23,034 nt of DNA from a virus, in IMG/VR virus record IMGVR_UViG_3300030104_000299, positions 1 through 23,034 of that record. One strand, 5' to 3'. The notes below the pieces were generated by a model. The model did not search any database. It was not told the origin of the DNA and saw nothing but the letters and a program-made list of their open reading frames with translations. A program made the position numbers and the translations under genes. Shown here in pieces: positions 1 through 7,827 of the stretch (position 1 is the first letter of the stretch; every line of letters starts with the position of its first letter).

Positions 1-814
1 GACCTTCCAATACCCACTTATGAGTTTGTGTACCGTCAAGCGTACCCGTGAATCCGTATCTGTATTTTGCATTATCTAATTTGGTCATCAATGTGACCAA
101 TGATTTGGATTTATATTGGTGTGCTTCGTCTCCTATAACAACACCATATTGTCTGAACCATTTACGATCCTGTTTGTATATAGATTGCCAAGTAGATATA
201 GTAACAGGTAAATCTGATAGCAAATCACGTCCACCATATATTTTGTGACAAAATTTACTAGCATCCCAACCATAATCCTCAAAGTCTTTATACATTTGTT
301 CTACTAAAGATGTTGTTGGTACGACAATCAACACCTTTCTCTTTGCTTGTACATGATATCTTGTTACAGCATATATCATCAAGGACTTACCAGATCCAGT
401 AGGTGATATTAATAATCTTCTATTCTTTTTTAAAGCATCAAAGACTCCTTCTATCTGGTAGTCTCTTGGTTTAACCTTAGATATATTAGTAAGATAATCT
501 TTTACACCTTCTTTAGATACTGCATCATTCTCTTCATAAGGTAAACCATAATGTTTATTATCACTAAATTCAAAAGAGTAATCGTGATTCTTACAGAACT
601 GTTCTACCTTGTCTAATAACCCAACATATATTTCTCCTTTCTCAGTATTGAATAGACGTATCTTTCCATCCCAGTACCTATTACGATACTGTGGCATAAA
701 CTTTGCATTTGGTACATCAAAGGTAAACTGATCTGCTAACTCATATTTGATATGAGGTTCACATTCAACCTTTAAGAATACCTCATTCTTTTTTTGGATA
801 ACAATGTTAGCCAT
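1..814 (-). CDS. uvsW: UvsW-type DNA/RNA helicase, N-terminal 271 residues (cut by left edge)
   Basis: Superfamily 2 helicase that in T4 unwinds R-loops and branched recombination intermediates and helps shift replication from origin-dependent to recombination-dependent. The frame is open from an ATG at 814 to the window edge, so the C-terminal RecA-like domain is missing. Visible motifs: a PRDYQ Q-motif-like element (residues 116-120), Walker A SPTGSGKS (137-144), DEAH box (229-232) and motif III GFTGTL (254-259). The first ~110 residues match the position of the small UvsW N-terminal domain, with a YWDGKIRLF stretch at 47-55. Its ATG overlaps the uvsY stop in an 8-base ATGGCTAA. The order gp23, gp3, uvsY, uvsW is the usual T4-like cyanophage arrangement. 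Confidence 0.93.
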   Translation of the reverse strand, partial: MANIVIQKKNEVFLKVECEPHIKYELADQFTFDVPNAKFMPQYRNRYWDGKIRLFNTEKGEIYVGLLDKVEQFCKNHDYSFEFSDNKHYGLPYEENDAVSKEGVKDYLTNISKVKPRDYQIEGVFDALKKNRRLLISPTGSGKSLMIYAVTRYHVQAKRKVLIVVPTTSLVEQMYKDFEDYGWDASKFCHKIYGGRDLLSDLPVTISTWQSIYKQDRKWFRQYGVVIGDEAHQYKSKSLVTLMTKLDNAKYRYGFTGTLDGTQTHKWVLEG

Positions 815-1253
815 AACCAGAAGAGAACCTACGCCACTCAATAGCGTTTTTAATTTGGTAAGTTCTATTAGAAACTTGCTTTAAGATATCCTCAAGATAT
901 CTAAGCATCATGTCATAGTACTCAATTTTCAACCTGATAATCTCGACTTTCTTGTCGGCATCAAGATGAAGTTTAAGGTCATCCTTATCCCGTATTTTCA
1001 TAGGGAAAGGTTCTTCAGCATATATGTCTGCTGTTGCTTGACCTTTATAATACTTCCGTCTTTCTAATATGACAGAAGCATATTGTGACTCAGCATTCTT
1101 ACGAAGTGCTAAAGTCATATTATATATGTTGAAATATTTGGCGTGTAATTGGGGAACTTTTAAAGACTCAGTATCAAGTTCATCTTGATTCAGTTTGCTA
1201 TCCTCATCCCACATTCGTTGGATCTTTTCTAGATCAAACTTTGTCTCCTTCAT
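807..1253 (-). CDS. uvsY: UvsY recombination mediator
   Basis: Recombination mediator that in T4 loads the UvsX recombinase onto single-stranded DNA coated with gp32. The product is 148 residues; T4 UvsY is 137. Visible hallmarks are a YYKGQA segment mid-protein, a following acidic and basic stretch ending LDADKKV, and a C-terminal helical part reading YQIKNAIEWRRF, which corresponds to the conserved UvsY end. The frame can be extended to a TTG at 1259, but the ATG at 1253 is preferred. It overlaps the end of gp3 by 20 bases and the start of uvsW by 8, so the three are probably translated from one message. The whole protein looks helical and highly charged, as expected for the ring-forming mediator. 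Confidence 0.88.
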   Translation of the reverse strand: MKETKFDLEKIQRMWDEDSKLNQDELDTESLKVPQLHAKYFNIYNMTLALRKNAESQYASVILERRKYYKGQATADIYAEEPFPMKIRDKDDLKLHLDADKKVEIIRLKIEYYDMMLRYLEDILKQVSNRTYQIKNAIEWRRFSSGYG

Positions 1254-1794
1254 TGTCAATCATATCAAAGATAGTATATTTAAAACTCACAGTTGCAGTA
1301 AAATACTGCTCTTGAGTTAGTGTCGCATCAAATGGTATACCAGTCAAAGCAAATGGGAACAAGTCTTTGAACTTAACTTGTGCAACAGTATTGTAGTTGC
1401 TATTAAGAACCATTAATGTTCCGTCTGACCTTTCATTGAAACCTTCGTTGAACTCTGGGAAGTATCTTGACTTTCTCTTGATGTCCTCAAACTGTTGTAA
1501 ACTTTCTGGAAAACCTAAACCAGTCATCCAGTCATATATTTGTAAGTAATTCTCAAGGTTTTCATCAACGATAAAACTAACAACCAAATCATCAAACGAC
1601 ATCTTATCCCCAGGAACAGGAATGTTCTTAAGGTAAGAAGTTTGTTGAGCAACACCCAAAGTAATGGTAGGCAGATTTGCTTTATTGCAAAGAAAGTCTA
1701 CCTTTGGACATCTATTCAACTTGAGTTTGAAACCACCTAATGCTAAGAAATTCCTATTAGAAACTTCTTGCAAGGCCATTGGATTGTTTGACAT
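1234..1794 (-). CDS. 3: gp3-like tail completion / tube-terminating protein
   Basis: Probably the T4 gp3 equivalent, which caps the tail tube at the neck end. It has 186 residues. Support is mainly position: cyanophages carry gp3 between gp23 and uvsY. The sequence has a tail-tube-family flavour, with a FLALGGFKLKL opening, a CNKANLPTITLG strand, VPGDKMSFDDLVVSFIVDENL and a YDWMTGLGFPE helix, much as gp19 has GDRRFDPWTLTVL followed by a helix. Other tube-fold proteins (gp48 or gp54 class) cannot be excluded from sequence alone. A late-promoter-like octamer lies 20-27 bases upstream of the ATG, and a short inverted repeat sits directly before the start. Confidence 0.65.
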   Translation of the reverse strand: MSNNPMALQEVSNRNFLALGGFKLKLNRCPKVDFLCNKANLPTITLGVAQQTSYLKNIPVPGDKMSFDDLVVSFIVDENLENYLQIYDWMTGLGFPESLQQFEDIKRKSRYFPEFNEGFNERSDGTLMVLNSNYNTVAQVKFKDLFPFALTGIPFDATLTQEQYFTATVSFKYTIFDMIDNEGDKV

Positions 1795-1795
1795 C

Positions 1796-1808
1796 AGCTT
1801 CCCAAGCT
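1796..1808 (-). promoter_or_regulatory. Small inverted repeat at the gp3 translation start
   Basis: AGCTTCCCAAGCT forms a 5-base stem with a 3-base loop. In the minus-strand RNA the loop reads GGG and the following AAG sits about 8 bases before the ATG at 1794, so the purine-rich ribosome-binding segment would be partly held in the stem. Function is inferred only. Confidence 0.3.
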
Positions 1809-1813
1809 ATATC

Positions 1814-1821
1814 TATTTATC
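1814..1821 (-). promoter_or_regulatory. Late-promoter-like octamer GATAAATA before gp3
   Basis: The minus strand reads GATAAATA, one base from the T4 late consensus TATAAATA, 20-27 bases before the gp3 ATG. It overlaps the stop codon of the preceding 54-residue gene. Similar octamers sit before gp22, gp20, gp13 and the fibre gene. Confidence 0.5.
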
Positions 1822-1981
1822 CCCAATACTCATCCAATGTATCAAGTGTTTTATGGAGATACTTATTCGCACCAATACATTCCCATTCTCCCATCTCACC
1901 AATCTCACATTTATAATCAAGTTCTCTTTTTAGTTGCATGAGTCTATTTGTCATGTCAACTTTAGATAGTCTACCGTTCAT
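1817..1981 (-). CDS. Small conserved-looking cyanophage protein, 54 residues
   Basis: A 54-codon frame from ATG 1981 to TAA 1817, fully open and strongly coding-like. It begins MNGRLSKVDMTNRLMQLKRE and ends KTLDTLDEYWG, so it is a small, charged, mostly helical protein with two cysteines. I recall similar short proteins in T4-like cyanophage genomes but know no function. It lies between the gp23 terminator and gp3, so it needs its own promoter (a weak TTAAATA candidate lies at 2004-2010) or terminator read-through. An overlapping frame on the other strand (1664-1933) lacks any recognisable feature. Confidence 0.8.
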   Translation of the reverse strand: MNGRLSKVDMTNRLMQLKRELDYKCEIGEMGEWECIGANKYLHKTLDTLDEYWG

Positions 1982-2017
1982 TAGATTATCTGATAGTGTA
2001 TACTATTTAACATCAGC

Positions 2018-2050
2018 ATAAAAAAAGACCCCCACTTGTGTGGAGGTCTT
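2018..2050 (-). terminator. Rho-independent terminator behind gp23
   Basis: On the minus strand, AAGACCTCCAC, a 4-base loop, then GTGGGGGTCTT make an 11-base stem with one mismatch, followed directly by a run of T residues. It lies 25 bases past the gp23 stop. Ending the capsid message here would separate abundant gp23 transcripts from gp3, uvsY and uvsW. Confidence 0.85.
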
Positions 2051-2074
2051 GATAAAGAAGTATAAACTTCTGTC

Positions 2075-3502
2075 TTACATTAGGTTCTGAACCTTAACAC
2101 GTCTGTAATAGCGGTTGCTATTAGCAGTAATACGTCCAAGACCTTGTGTTGTTCCTTCAGCATAAGGGTTAGCAACCATACCATATCTGGTTTTGAAACC
2201 AATTTTTGGTTGGAAGGTGTCCTGACCAACTGCACGAACCATCTGTAGAGGAACGTATGGGCAGTAGAACAGTCCAGCATCATAAGGGTTAGATCCCTTA
2301 TAACCCATGACGTAGTACTGATTAGCACTTAGGTTAGCAGCAAATGGGTCAATATAGACCTTGAAGCGTCCGTTAAGTACTCCAGCAAATGTATTACCAG
2401 TATCATCAACTGTTAAGTTAGCAGAGATAGCAGGTGTGTAGTCGAGTTGACCAGCAGCAGCAAGTGCAGATGCAACGTCAGCAGAGCAAAGGATAACATT
2501 GCCCTTTCCTCTTCTTGTTCTCTGTGCGATAGCGTTTGAATCACGCTCTAGCTGGAACATCATACCTTTGAACTTCTCAACCATCCAACGACCATTACTG
2601 TCAACGTCTAAGTCGAAGACTCCAGTTGAAGCAACGTTCGTCTGAGCACCAGGCTCAGCAGCCTTGTAGATAGTTCTGATGATTTCTCTGTTGATCTCAG
2701 CAAGTATCTCTGTTGAAAGGATATTTGCTAATTCAGCTTCAGCATCTAGACCGTGGATCGCCTTAAGGTCTTGAGCAAGTTCTAAACTGTACTCAGCTTT
2801 CAAAGCACGAGACTTAGCAGTAACCGAGACTTTCTCGATACTGAATGCCATCTCACGGAAGTCATTAGTGGCTGTATCGTCACCTAATGCTTCTAAATCT
2901 TGGGTCTTGAAACCTTGTCCTGTAGGATAAGCGTTTTGATCGCCACCGTTAAGGATTGATGGGTTTGTAGCATCACTGCTTGGGTCTGTACCCTGTGCAG
3001 TAGTACCGAAACCAACATCTGTTCCACCATCAACAGCACCTGTGTAATCACCTTGGTTAAGTGATGCAGCAGAGTTCTGTGCTGAGAAGGCAGTATCTGG
3101 TTCGTTGAAGAATGCTTCTGTTCCTTGCTGATTGTCGTAGCGAGTTCTCATCGCAAAGATCAAACCAGTAGGTCCGTTCATTGGCTGAACGCCAGCTAGG
3201 TCGTAAGCAACCAAGTTTGGCATCGAACGTCTGATCAAAGAAATCAGTACGGGGTCGAAACCAGCAACTGGGCCACCATTGTCAGCACCACCACTAAAAC
3301 CAGCAGCACCAGTGCCAGCAGGGTCAGTGTTAACTGTAGGAGGTGCTTCTGTTAAGAAGGCACGTTCTTCACGTAAAAATCTTTCTTGGTTTTCGAGAAG
3401 TTGGGCTGTAACCGCTTTTCTATGGGTGTCCTTGATACTATCAAGTCCTTCCGCTTCTAAAAGAGGTCCCCACTTCTTCTGCAATTGAGCAGAGTTAAAC
3501 AT
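2075..3502 (-). CDS. 23: Major capsid protein gp23
   Basis: Precursor of the main head subunit, 475 residues, slightly shorter than T4 gp23. The opening MFNSAQLQKKWGPLLEAEGL and the RRSMPNLVAYDLAGVQPM block are typical of cyanophage gp23, as is the end KTRYGMVANPYAEG with a basic tail. A likely gp21 cleavage site, LTE|A at residues 50-53, fits the T4 rule (hydrophobic, any, Glu, then Ala, Gly or Ser) and would remove a charged N-terminal propeptide. A second match, LLE|A at 14-17, is less likely to be the final site. A good ribosome-binding site (CGGAG) precedes the ATG. The strong terminator directly downstream fits a highly expressed gene. Upstream neighbours are the scaffold and protease, as in all T4-like phages. 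Confidence 0.97.
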   Translation of the reverse strand: MFNSAQLQKKWGPLLEAEGLDSIKDTHRKAVTAQLLENQERFLREERAFLTEAPPTVNTDPAGTGAAGFSGGADNGGPVAGFDPVLISLIRRSMPNLVAYDLAGVQPMNGPTGLIFAMRTRYDNQQGTEAFFNEPDTAFSAQNSAASLNQGDYTGAVDGGTDVGFGTTAQGTDPSSDATNPSILNGGDQNAYPTGQGFKTQDLEALGDDTATNDFREMAFSIEKVSVTAKSRALKAEYSLELAQDLKAIHGLDAEAELANILSTEILAEINREIIRTIYKAAEPGAQTNVASTGVFDLDVDSNGRWMVEKFKGMMFQLERDSNAIAQRTRRGKGNVILCSADVASALAAAGQLDYTPAISANLTVDDTGNTFAGVLNGRFKVYIDPFAANLSANQYYVMGYKGSNPYDAGLFYCPYVPLQMVRAVGQDTFQPKIGFKTRYGMVANPYAEGTTQGLGRITANSNRYYRRVKVQNLM

Positions 3503-3543
3503 TTTGGGTCTCCGTTTCGGGATGTAGTAAGTTTAAATTTAAT

Positions 3544-4647
3544 CTAGTTGAACTTAGTCAACGCCTCAAGATACTTTGACATAGTAGGGGAATTATCCTC
3601 TACAGCATCTTCGGATATGACTTCTTGTGAGTCAGTAACTGGCTTGTTAGAGAAATATGACTCTTTAAGAGTTACAAGTTTCTCACGGTATTGTTCCTCG
3701 CTTTCAAACTCAACACCTTCTGCTAATGAACTAAGCTTTTCTTTTTGAGAAAGTGCTAGTCCTTCGCTAACTTCATCAAGGATGTTGTCGGAGACAGAAT
3801 CAGATAGACGCTTAGTTAAAGCGATATTACCATCAATCTGTTCGTTGAGTTTACTCTCCATTTCATCTAGTTTTGTGACCATTGCCTCAAGGACATCGTA
3901 CTTATCATCTGGGATAGTTACGTAGTGCTCTTCAAAGAGACCCTTAAGACCAGTCATAAAGGATTCAGATAGTTCACCTCTGATTCCTGATTCTACAGCA
4001 AGTGCATTTTCATTAATCCACTCGTTAGCAACGTACTCAAGGTATGAGTCAATATGCTCTGTAAGTTCTGTACGTACAGCATTTACTTCTTCAGTAAGCA
4101 TTGCATCGTACTGCTTAGACATTGCTTCTTTAGCATCAGCAAGCCTAGACTTGATGACTGCTTCAAAGATTGTCTTAGCCTTCTCTTGGAATTTCTCAGA
4201 TAGTTCTTCTCCTTCGAGAAGTGCCTTAACATCTGCATCAATGTCCAATGGTTCTTCTGTTACTACAGGAGCTTCAACAGTTTCAGTTTCAGAAACGGTA
4301 GTTTCTGTTTCTACTGCTGGAGTTTCTGCAACAACTTCTTCCTCCTTAGCTGTTTCTTCGTTAGCACCCTTACCATATCCAGTTGCTTTTAAAGCAGCAG
4401 GGCCTGGTAGAGTGGTCTTAGCACCAGCGTGGCGAAAATGAGGATCGCCTGTTTGTGCCAAAGTGGCCGATGGAGTTTTTAGCTTGTTGCTATCGTCTGT
4501 AGGTTTAGAATTGGTTGGAGTTGGTCCACCAAGAACCTCGACTGAACCCGCATCAGGAACGTAATTTGGAGCCTTAGGCATAGGCTCGGCAGCAGAAGCT
4601 CCCTTCGTTACCTGATTATCCATCTCATGTAATTGTTCGTCTGACAT
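3544..4647 (-). CDS. 22: Prohead core scaffold protein gp22
   Basis: Main internal scaffold around which the gp23 shell assembles, later degraded by gp21. It has 367 residues against about 269 in T4. The first ~90 residues are proline- and alanine-rich and low in complexity, then comes a very acidic stretch rich in Glu, Val and Thr (about 100-140), then long charged helices likely to form coiled coils, and a short C-terminal tail SKYLEALTKFN. The segment ADVKALLEGEELSEKFQEK is characteristic of cyanophage gp22 and contains a possible protease site LLE|G. A perfect T4-type late promoter TATAAATA precedes it, suggesting gp22 and gp23 share a strong late transcript. Confidence 0.9.
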   Translation of the reverse strand: MSDEQLHEMDNQVTKGASAAEPMPKAPNYVPDAGSVEVLGGPTPTNSKPTDDSNKLKTPSATLAQTGDPHFRHAGAKTTLPGPAALKATGYGKGANEETAKEEEVVAETPAVETETTVSETETVEAPVVTEEPLDIDADVKALLEGEELSEKFQEKAKTIFEAVIKSRLADAKEAMSKQYDAMLTEEVNAVRTELTEHIDSYLEYVANEWINENALAVESGIRGELSESFMTGLKGLFEEHYVTIPDDKYDVLEAMVTKLDEMESKLNEQIDGNIALTKRLSDSVSDNILDEVSEGLALSQKEKLSSLAEGVEFESEEQYREKLVTLKESYFSNKPVTDSQEVISEDAVEDNSPTMSKYLEALTKFN

Positions 4648-4682
4648 TTTTAGATCCGAAAAATTCTAGAAAATGATATTAT

Positions 4683-4690
4683 TATTTATA
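4683..4690 (-). promoter_or_regulatory. Late promoter TATAAATA before gp22-gp23
   Basis: A perfect minus-strand match to the T4 late consensus TATAAATA, 36-43 bases before the gp22 start and within a gene-free AT-rich gap. It is the best late-promoter match in the window. Confidence 0.8.
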
Positions 4691-4700
4691 AATCTATAAA

Positions 4701-5348
4701 CTATAGACTACGCAAGAAGTTTGAGAATAACGCAAGTTTATGCTCATCTAATACTTCTTGACTCACTAACGTATTTATTGACTTCTTGACCTCTTCACAT
4801 TTTTTCTCACGCAAGACGGATCCTTCCCAGACCCATTCCTTACCTTCCATGATGCCATCTACAAAAGCATCGGGAGCACTAGGATCCGCAACAATGTCAG
4901 CAGCAGTTGCTAACATGAAGTCTTCTCCTACTATGTTTACCCCATCCTTTTGGTACATAGAACCCATACCACGACTGGAAACTCCAAGTTTTACACCATC
5001 ACTTAAAAGTGATTCTGCTATCTTACCCATAGGGGTTGATAGTATCTGTGCTTTACCTATAAAGTTGTTTCCTTCTTGTTTAAGTGAGACAATTTTATGT
5101 GATACACGATCAAGATTTATAGAAGGTCCATCAGGATGTCCGAGTTCTCCAAGTGCTCTACCTGATGAAACGAACTTCTTATTATAATTACTGACCTCAT
5201 TAACCATTGTATCAATTGGATAGAAACGTTTGTTCCTATTGACAACTTCTGCTTGTAAAAATGGTCCTTGAATGTATAAAGTCTTCTTACCGTCTTTTTC
5301 TTCAGTAAGAATATCTATGGATTCAATCTCTTCTGCAATTAATTTCAT
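4701..5348 (-). CDS. 21: Prohead core protease gp21
   Basis: Serine protease that cleaves the prohead proteins, including gp23 and gp22, during head maturation. With the ATG at 5348 the product is 215 residues, close to the T4 length. Key segments are GELGHPDGP, with the likely catalytic His71, NLDRVSHKI, and GVSSRGMGS, with the likely catalytic serine at 124/125; together they give the herpesvirus-type protease pattern. A longer frame to an ATG at 5381 is possible, but 5348 is preferred because a clear AGAGGTAGGA ribosome-binding stretch precedes it and it forms an ATGA overlap with the previous gene's stop. Such overlaps usually mean coupled translation. Confidence 0.93.
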   Translation of the reverse strand: MKLIAEEIESIDILTEEKDGKKTLYIQGPFLQAEVVNRNKRFYPIDTMVNEVSNYNKKFVSSGRALGELGHPDGPSINLDRVSHKIVSLKQEGNNFIGKAQILSTPMGKIAESLLSDGVKLGVSSRGMGSMYQKDGVNIVGEDFMLATAADIVADPSAPDAFVDGIMEGKEWVWEGSVLREKKCEEVKKSINTLVSQEVLDEHKLALFSNFLRSL

Positions 5349-5911
5349 CCTATTCCTACCTCTTTGATATGAAGTGTACATCCTGATGATGTCTCAGGGG
5401 CGAGTCTAAAGATAACAGATTTGTATGCAGTTGCTGTACCACTAAACGCTGCTAGTGATGAACAGTCTGCACTCACAGTTATAGTCTGTGCATACTCGTT
5501 GAACTGTTGAGGTTGTGACTTAGCAGTAACCTCTACGTGTGCTATCTGAGTATTATATCCACCAACAGTAGAACCAACTAAGGTGACATAATCACCTACA
5601 CTTAGTTTTGTGTCTGGATGGTCAAGAGTTATAACTGCTGGATTAGTAGCAGTGATATTAGTAACATTAGCGTTAGCTGGATGAGCATAACGATAAAGGA
5701 TGTTACTACCCTTATCTACAAACATGCTACCTACACCTGTTTGGGTGGAAGTATTACATGCTGCAATAGAACCACTAGCCTTATCAGAACTAGCAGTTAC
5801 ATGTACGACACCAGATCGAACTATCTGAGCAGATGATACAGCAGATGTAGCATTTGCAGATGATACCGACCCAACATCAGATACTAATTTTAGTGGCTGA
5901 GATGCACTCAT
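5345..5911 (-). CDS. Unidentified 188-residue protein between core peptide and protease, probably structural
   Basis: I do not recognise a function. The protein is rich in Ser, Thr, Ala and Val, has few charged residues, and looks mostly beta-stranded: repeated short strand patterns such as SGVVHVTASS, PAVITLDHP and DYVTLVGSTVGGY suggest an Ig-like or jelly-roll surface domain. Its place between the gp67-like core peptide and gp21 (ATGA overlaps at both ends) ties its expression to head assembly, so a head decoration or minor capsid protein is a reasonable guess. No signal peptide or membrane segment is visible. Three cysteines occur (CNT, ADCSS and SGCTL). Confidence 0.8.
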   Translation of the reverse strand: MSASQPLKLVSDVGSVSSANATSAVSSAQIVRSGVVHVTASSDKASGSIAACNTSTQTGVGSMFVDKGSNILYRYAHPANANVTNITATNPAVITLDHPDTKLSVGDYVTLVGSTVGGYNTQIAHVEVTAKSQPQQFNEYAQTITVSADCSSLAAFSGTATAYKSVIFRLAPETSSGCTLHIKEVGIG

Positions 5912-6096
5912 TCTTCTGTTTCCGTTGGTTCTTCTTCAACTTCAGGTTCAGCATCAAACAGCGATTGAGCAGCAGAAGGTTTCATAGCATCAACCTTTCC
6001 ACTACTTTTTACGTACAGCAGATCCTTAATTGCATCTGATACTTCCGATGAAGGAGTACCATTCGCAATCATATCTACTATGTCGGCAGATTCCAT
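5908..6096 (-). CDS. 67: Small acidic prohead core protein, gp67-like
   Basis: A 62-residue protein directly behind the portal gene, where T4 has gene 67 (an acidic prohead core peptide, about 80 residues). The N-terminal half looks helical (ESADIVDMIANG, VSDAIKDLLYVKSSG) and the tail is strongly acidic (EPEVEEEPTETEE), as expected for an internal core protein later degraded by gp21. It overlaps the next gene by ATGA. A CTAAATA late-promoter-like motif lies 27-33 bases upstream. The assignment rests on position, size and charge, not on clear sequence identity. Confidence 0.75.
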   Translation of the reverse strand: MESADIVDMIANGTPSSEVSDAIKDLLYVKSSGKVDAMKPSAAQSLFDAEPEVEEEPTETEE

Positions 6097-6122
6097 AATA
6101 TACTATTGAAGTGTATATTATA

Positions 6123-6129
6123 TATTTAG
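6123..6129 (-). promoter_or_regulatory. Late-promoter-like CTAAATA before the core peptide
   Basis: The minus strand reads CTAAATA just past the gp20 stop and 27-33 bases before the start of the gp67-like gene. The same heptamer occurs before gp18 and before the ferritin-like gene. Confidence 0.45.
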
Positions 6130-6130
6130 C

Positions 6131-7801
6131 TTATATCTTTGCTTTTTTAATATCTAACCCTGTCTTAGCCTTACTTACCTCTGGATTCTTAGGAGTTTGT
6201 CCCATTGCCGTAGTCTTTGACTGTGGTAAATTAGGAGCCATTCCTGGGTCTGCTTCCATCTGACCTTGCATAATCATATTCTGAGTTTCCAACGGTACAC
6301 CAACGCCCGCCTCGTTTTCTTGATCCATCTCAGATTCCATCTCAATGATCTCTTCATCCGTTTGACGGAGAATCTTGCGTTTAACATAGTCTCTTGAATA
6401 GTAGGTTCCGATGTAAGGTTCTATTTGTACCATGACATTGAGTCTTTCATTCATCAACTCCGTTTCTTTAAGTTCTGCAAAGTGATTATCATATAAGTAA
6501 TCGAATTGTATATGCTCTGCCATCTGTTCCCAGTCTTCTGGGGTAACGATGTTCTTGAGGATTAACTGAGTCTTAAGTAGATCTAAGAATAATGCACTGA
6601 ATCGTTTACGTAGTCTGCCAACAAACTTAGAGAACATCAACTCGTCTCTTAAGATTTCTGATGATCTACCTAGGTTAAATCCTTGATCATCTGCAACTCT
6701 ACTATCTGGTACGTTCAATGCACGATATAGTTTCTTCTGGAAGTATTCTATATCTGCTAGTTCTCCTAAGTTCTGACCACCAGGTAAAGTAGATATCTCT
6801 GTTCCTCTTCCTCCTTCTCTACGTGGTAACCAGAAGTCCTCTAGCATTGCCATATACTTCTTATCATCCTTGATCTCACCAGTGTTAGCATCGTATACCA
6901 ACTTATTTCTATAGCGAGACATCACATCTCTTAGGTATTGCTCTGCTTTAATCTTAGGTAAATTACCAACATCAATATAGAATATTCTTCTTTCGGGTGC
7001 TCTTGATAGTCTGTAGATAACCAATGAGTCTTCAATCATTCTCAACTGGTTCAGACCTTTGATTGCCTTATGGAGATAAGAGAGACCAATGTGTCTGTTA
7101 CGATCAACTAGACCAGATGATATATGTGTAATAGAATCCTTTGCAATCTTAATACCCTTACCTGCTATAGATCCATACTTCTGAGCAGTACCTTGTGGGT
7201 AGTATGTATAGAATTCTGATATCTCAGCGTCCTTACCAACCTTCATTATCTGGTCTTCAAGAGGAGCCATAGGTTGCCCACGTGTGGGTTTAGGCTTGAT
7301 CCTCATTAACTTAAGTTTTAATGCATCAATATGTCTTACTTCTTTTAAACCTTCATCAGGTTTCTCTAGGTCAATTACTTTATGGTAGTAAAGTCTACCA
7401 TCGACATACCAGTTTCTAAAGATCTCGTGAGACTTCTTATCAAAATGTAGGAGGTCTTTGATGTATTTAAACTCATCTCTTATGACATTCTTTAGGCTCT
7501 GACCAGTTTTTAAATTATCTAAATCTATTTCTACAGGACTATCGTTTAAATCTGAAACAATTGCTTCATTAACAACATGCTCAATAGCAGTATCGCACTC
7601 AGGGTGCAATGACATGTTCCTATACTTTTTGATTATATCAAACTCAGTACGAAAAACACCTTCTATGTCTACGTACTGGCCATAAAAACCAGAAGTCAAA
7701 TAGTAATCAGCACCGTCCTCTTGGTTGGGAGGAACAGGACTGACTACCGATTTCGACTTCTTCTCTTCATCATCAATTGAAAAACCAAAAAGTTTAGCCA
7801 T
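6131..7801 (-). CDS. 20: Portal vertex protein gp20
   Basis: Dodecameric portal through which DNA enters and leaves the head; it also starts head assembly and docks the terminase and neck. The product has 556 residues (T4 about 524). It opens MAKLFGFSIDDEE, has the conserved core RNMSLHPECDTAIEHVVNEAIV, then ITHISSGLVDRNRHIGLSYLHKAIK, SRAPERRIFYIDVGNLPK and ALNVPDSRVADDQGFNLGR, all familiar from the gp20 gene used in cyanophage diversity surveys. The C-terminal ~80 residues are Met, Gln and Pro rich and probably flexible. The ribosome-binding site AAAGGA lies about 8 bases before the ATG, and a late-type AATAAATA is just upstream. Confidence 0.97.
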   Translation of the reverse strand: MAKLFGFSIDDEEKKSKSVVSPVPPNQEDGADYYLTSGFYGQYVDIEGVFRTEFDIIKKYRNMSLHPECDTAIEHVVNEAIVSDLNDSPVEIDLDNLKTGQSLKNVIRDEFKYIKDLLHFDKKSHEIFRNWYVDGRLYYHKVIDLEKPDEGLKEVRHIDALKLKLMRIKPKPTRGQPMAPLEDQIMKVGKDAEISEFYTYYPQGTAQKYGSIAGKGIKIAKDSITHISSGLVDRNRHIGLSYLHKAIKGLNQLRMIEDSLVIYRLSRAPERRIFYIDVGNLPKIKAEQYLRDVMSRYRNKLVYDANTGEIKDDKKYMAMLEDFWLPRREGGRGTEISTLPGGQNLGELADIEYFQKKLYRALNVPDSRVADDQGFNLGRSSEILRDELMFSKFVGRLRKRFSALFLDLLKTQLILKNIVTPEDWEQMAEHIQFDYLYDNHFAELKETELMNERLNVMVQIEPYIGTYYSRDYVKRKILRQTDEEIIEMESEMDQENEAGVGVPLETQNMIMQGQMEADPGMAPNLPQSKTTAMGQTPKNPEVSKAKTGLDIKKAKI

Positions 7802-7819
7802 TCATATTATCCTTTCTGA

Positions 7820-7827
7820 TATTTATT
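7820..7827 (-). promoter_or_regulatory. Late-promoter-like AATAAATA before gp20
   Basis: The minus strand reads AATAAATA, 19-26 bases before the gp20 ATG, overlapping the last codons of gp19. It differs from TATAAATA at the first base only. Confidence 0.45.

Noticed and set aside
1234-1794. gp3-like gene considered as a second tail tube (gp19) gene
   Set aside because: It resembles the tube fold, but true gp19 is at 7826-8452 and the position before uvsY is that of gp3.
1664-1933. Plus-strand frame of 89 codons
   Set aside because: It lies opposite gp3 and the clearly coding-like 54-residue minus gene, has no family features and no ribosome-binding site.
2004-2010. TTAAATA as a late promoter for the 54-residue gene
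   Set aside because: Weak match in an AT-rich gap; kept only as a remark in that gene's entry.
4786-5187. Plus-strand frame of 133 codons opposite gp21
   Set aside because: The minus strand encodes gp21 with its catalytic residues; this is its antisense shadow.
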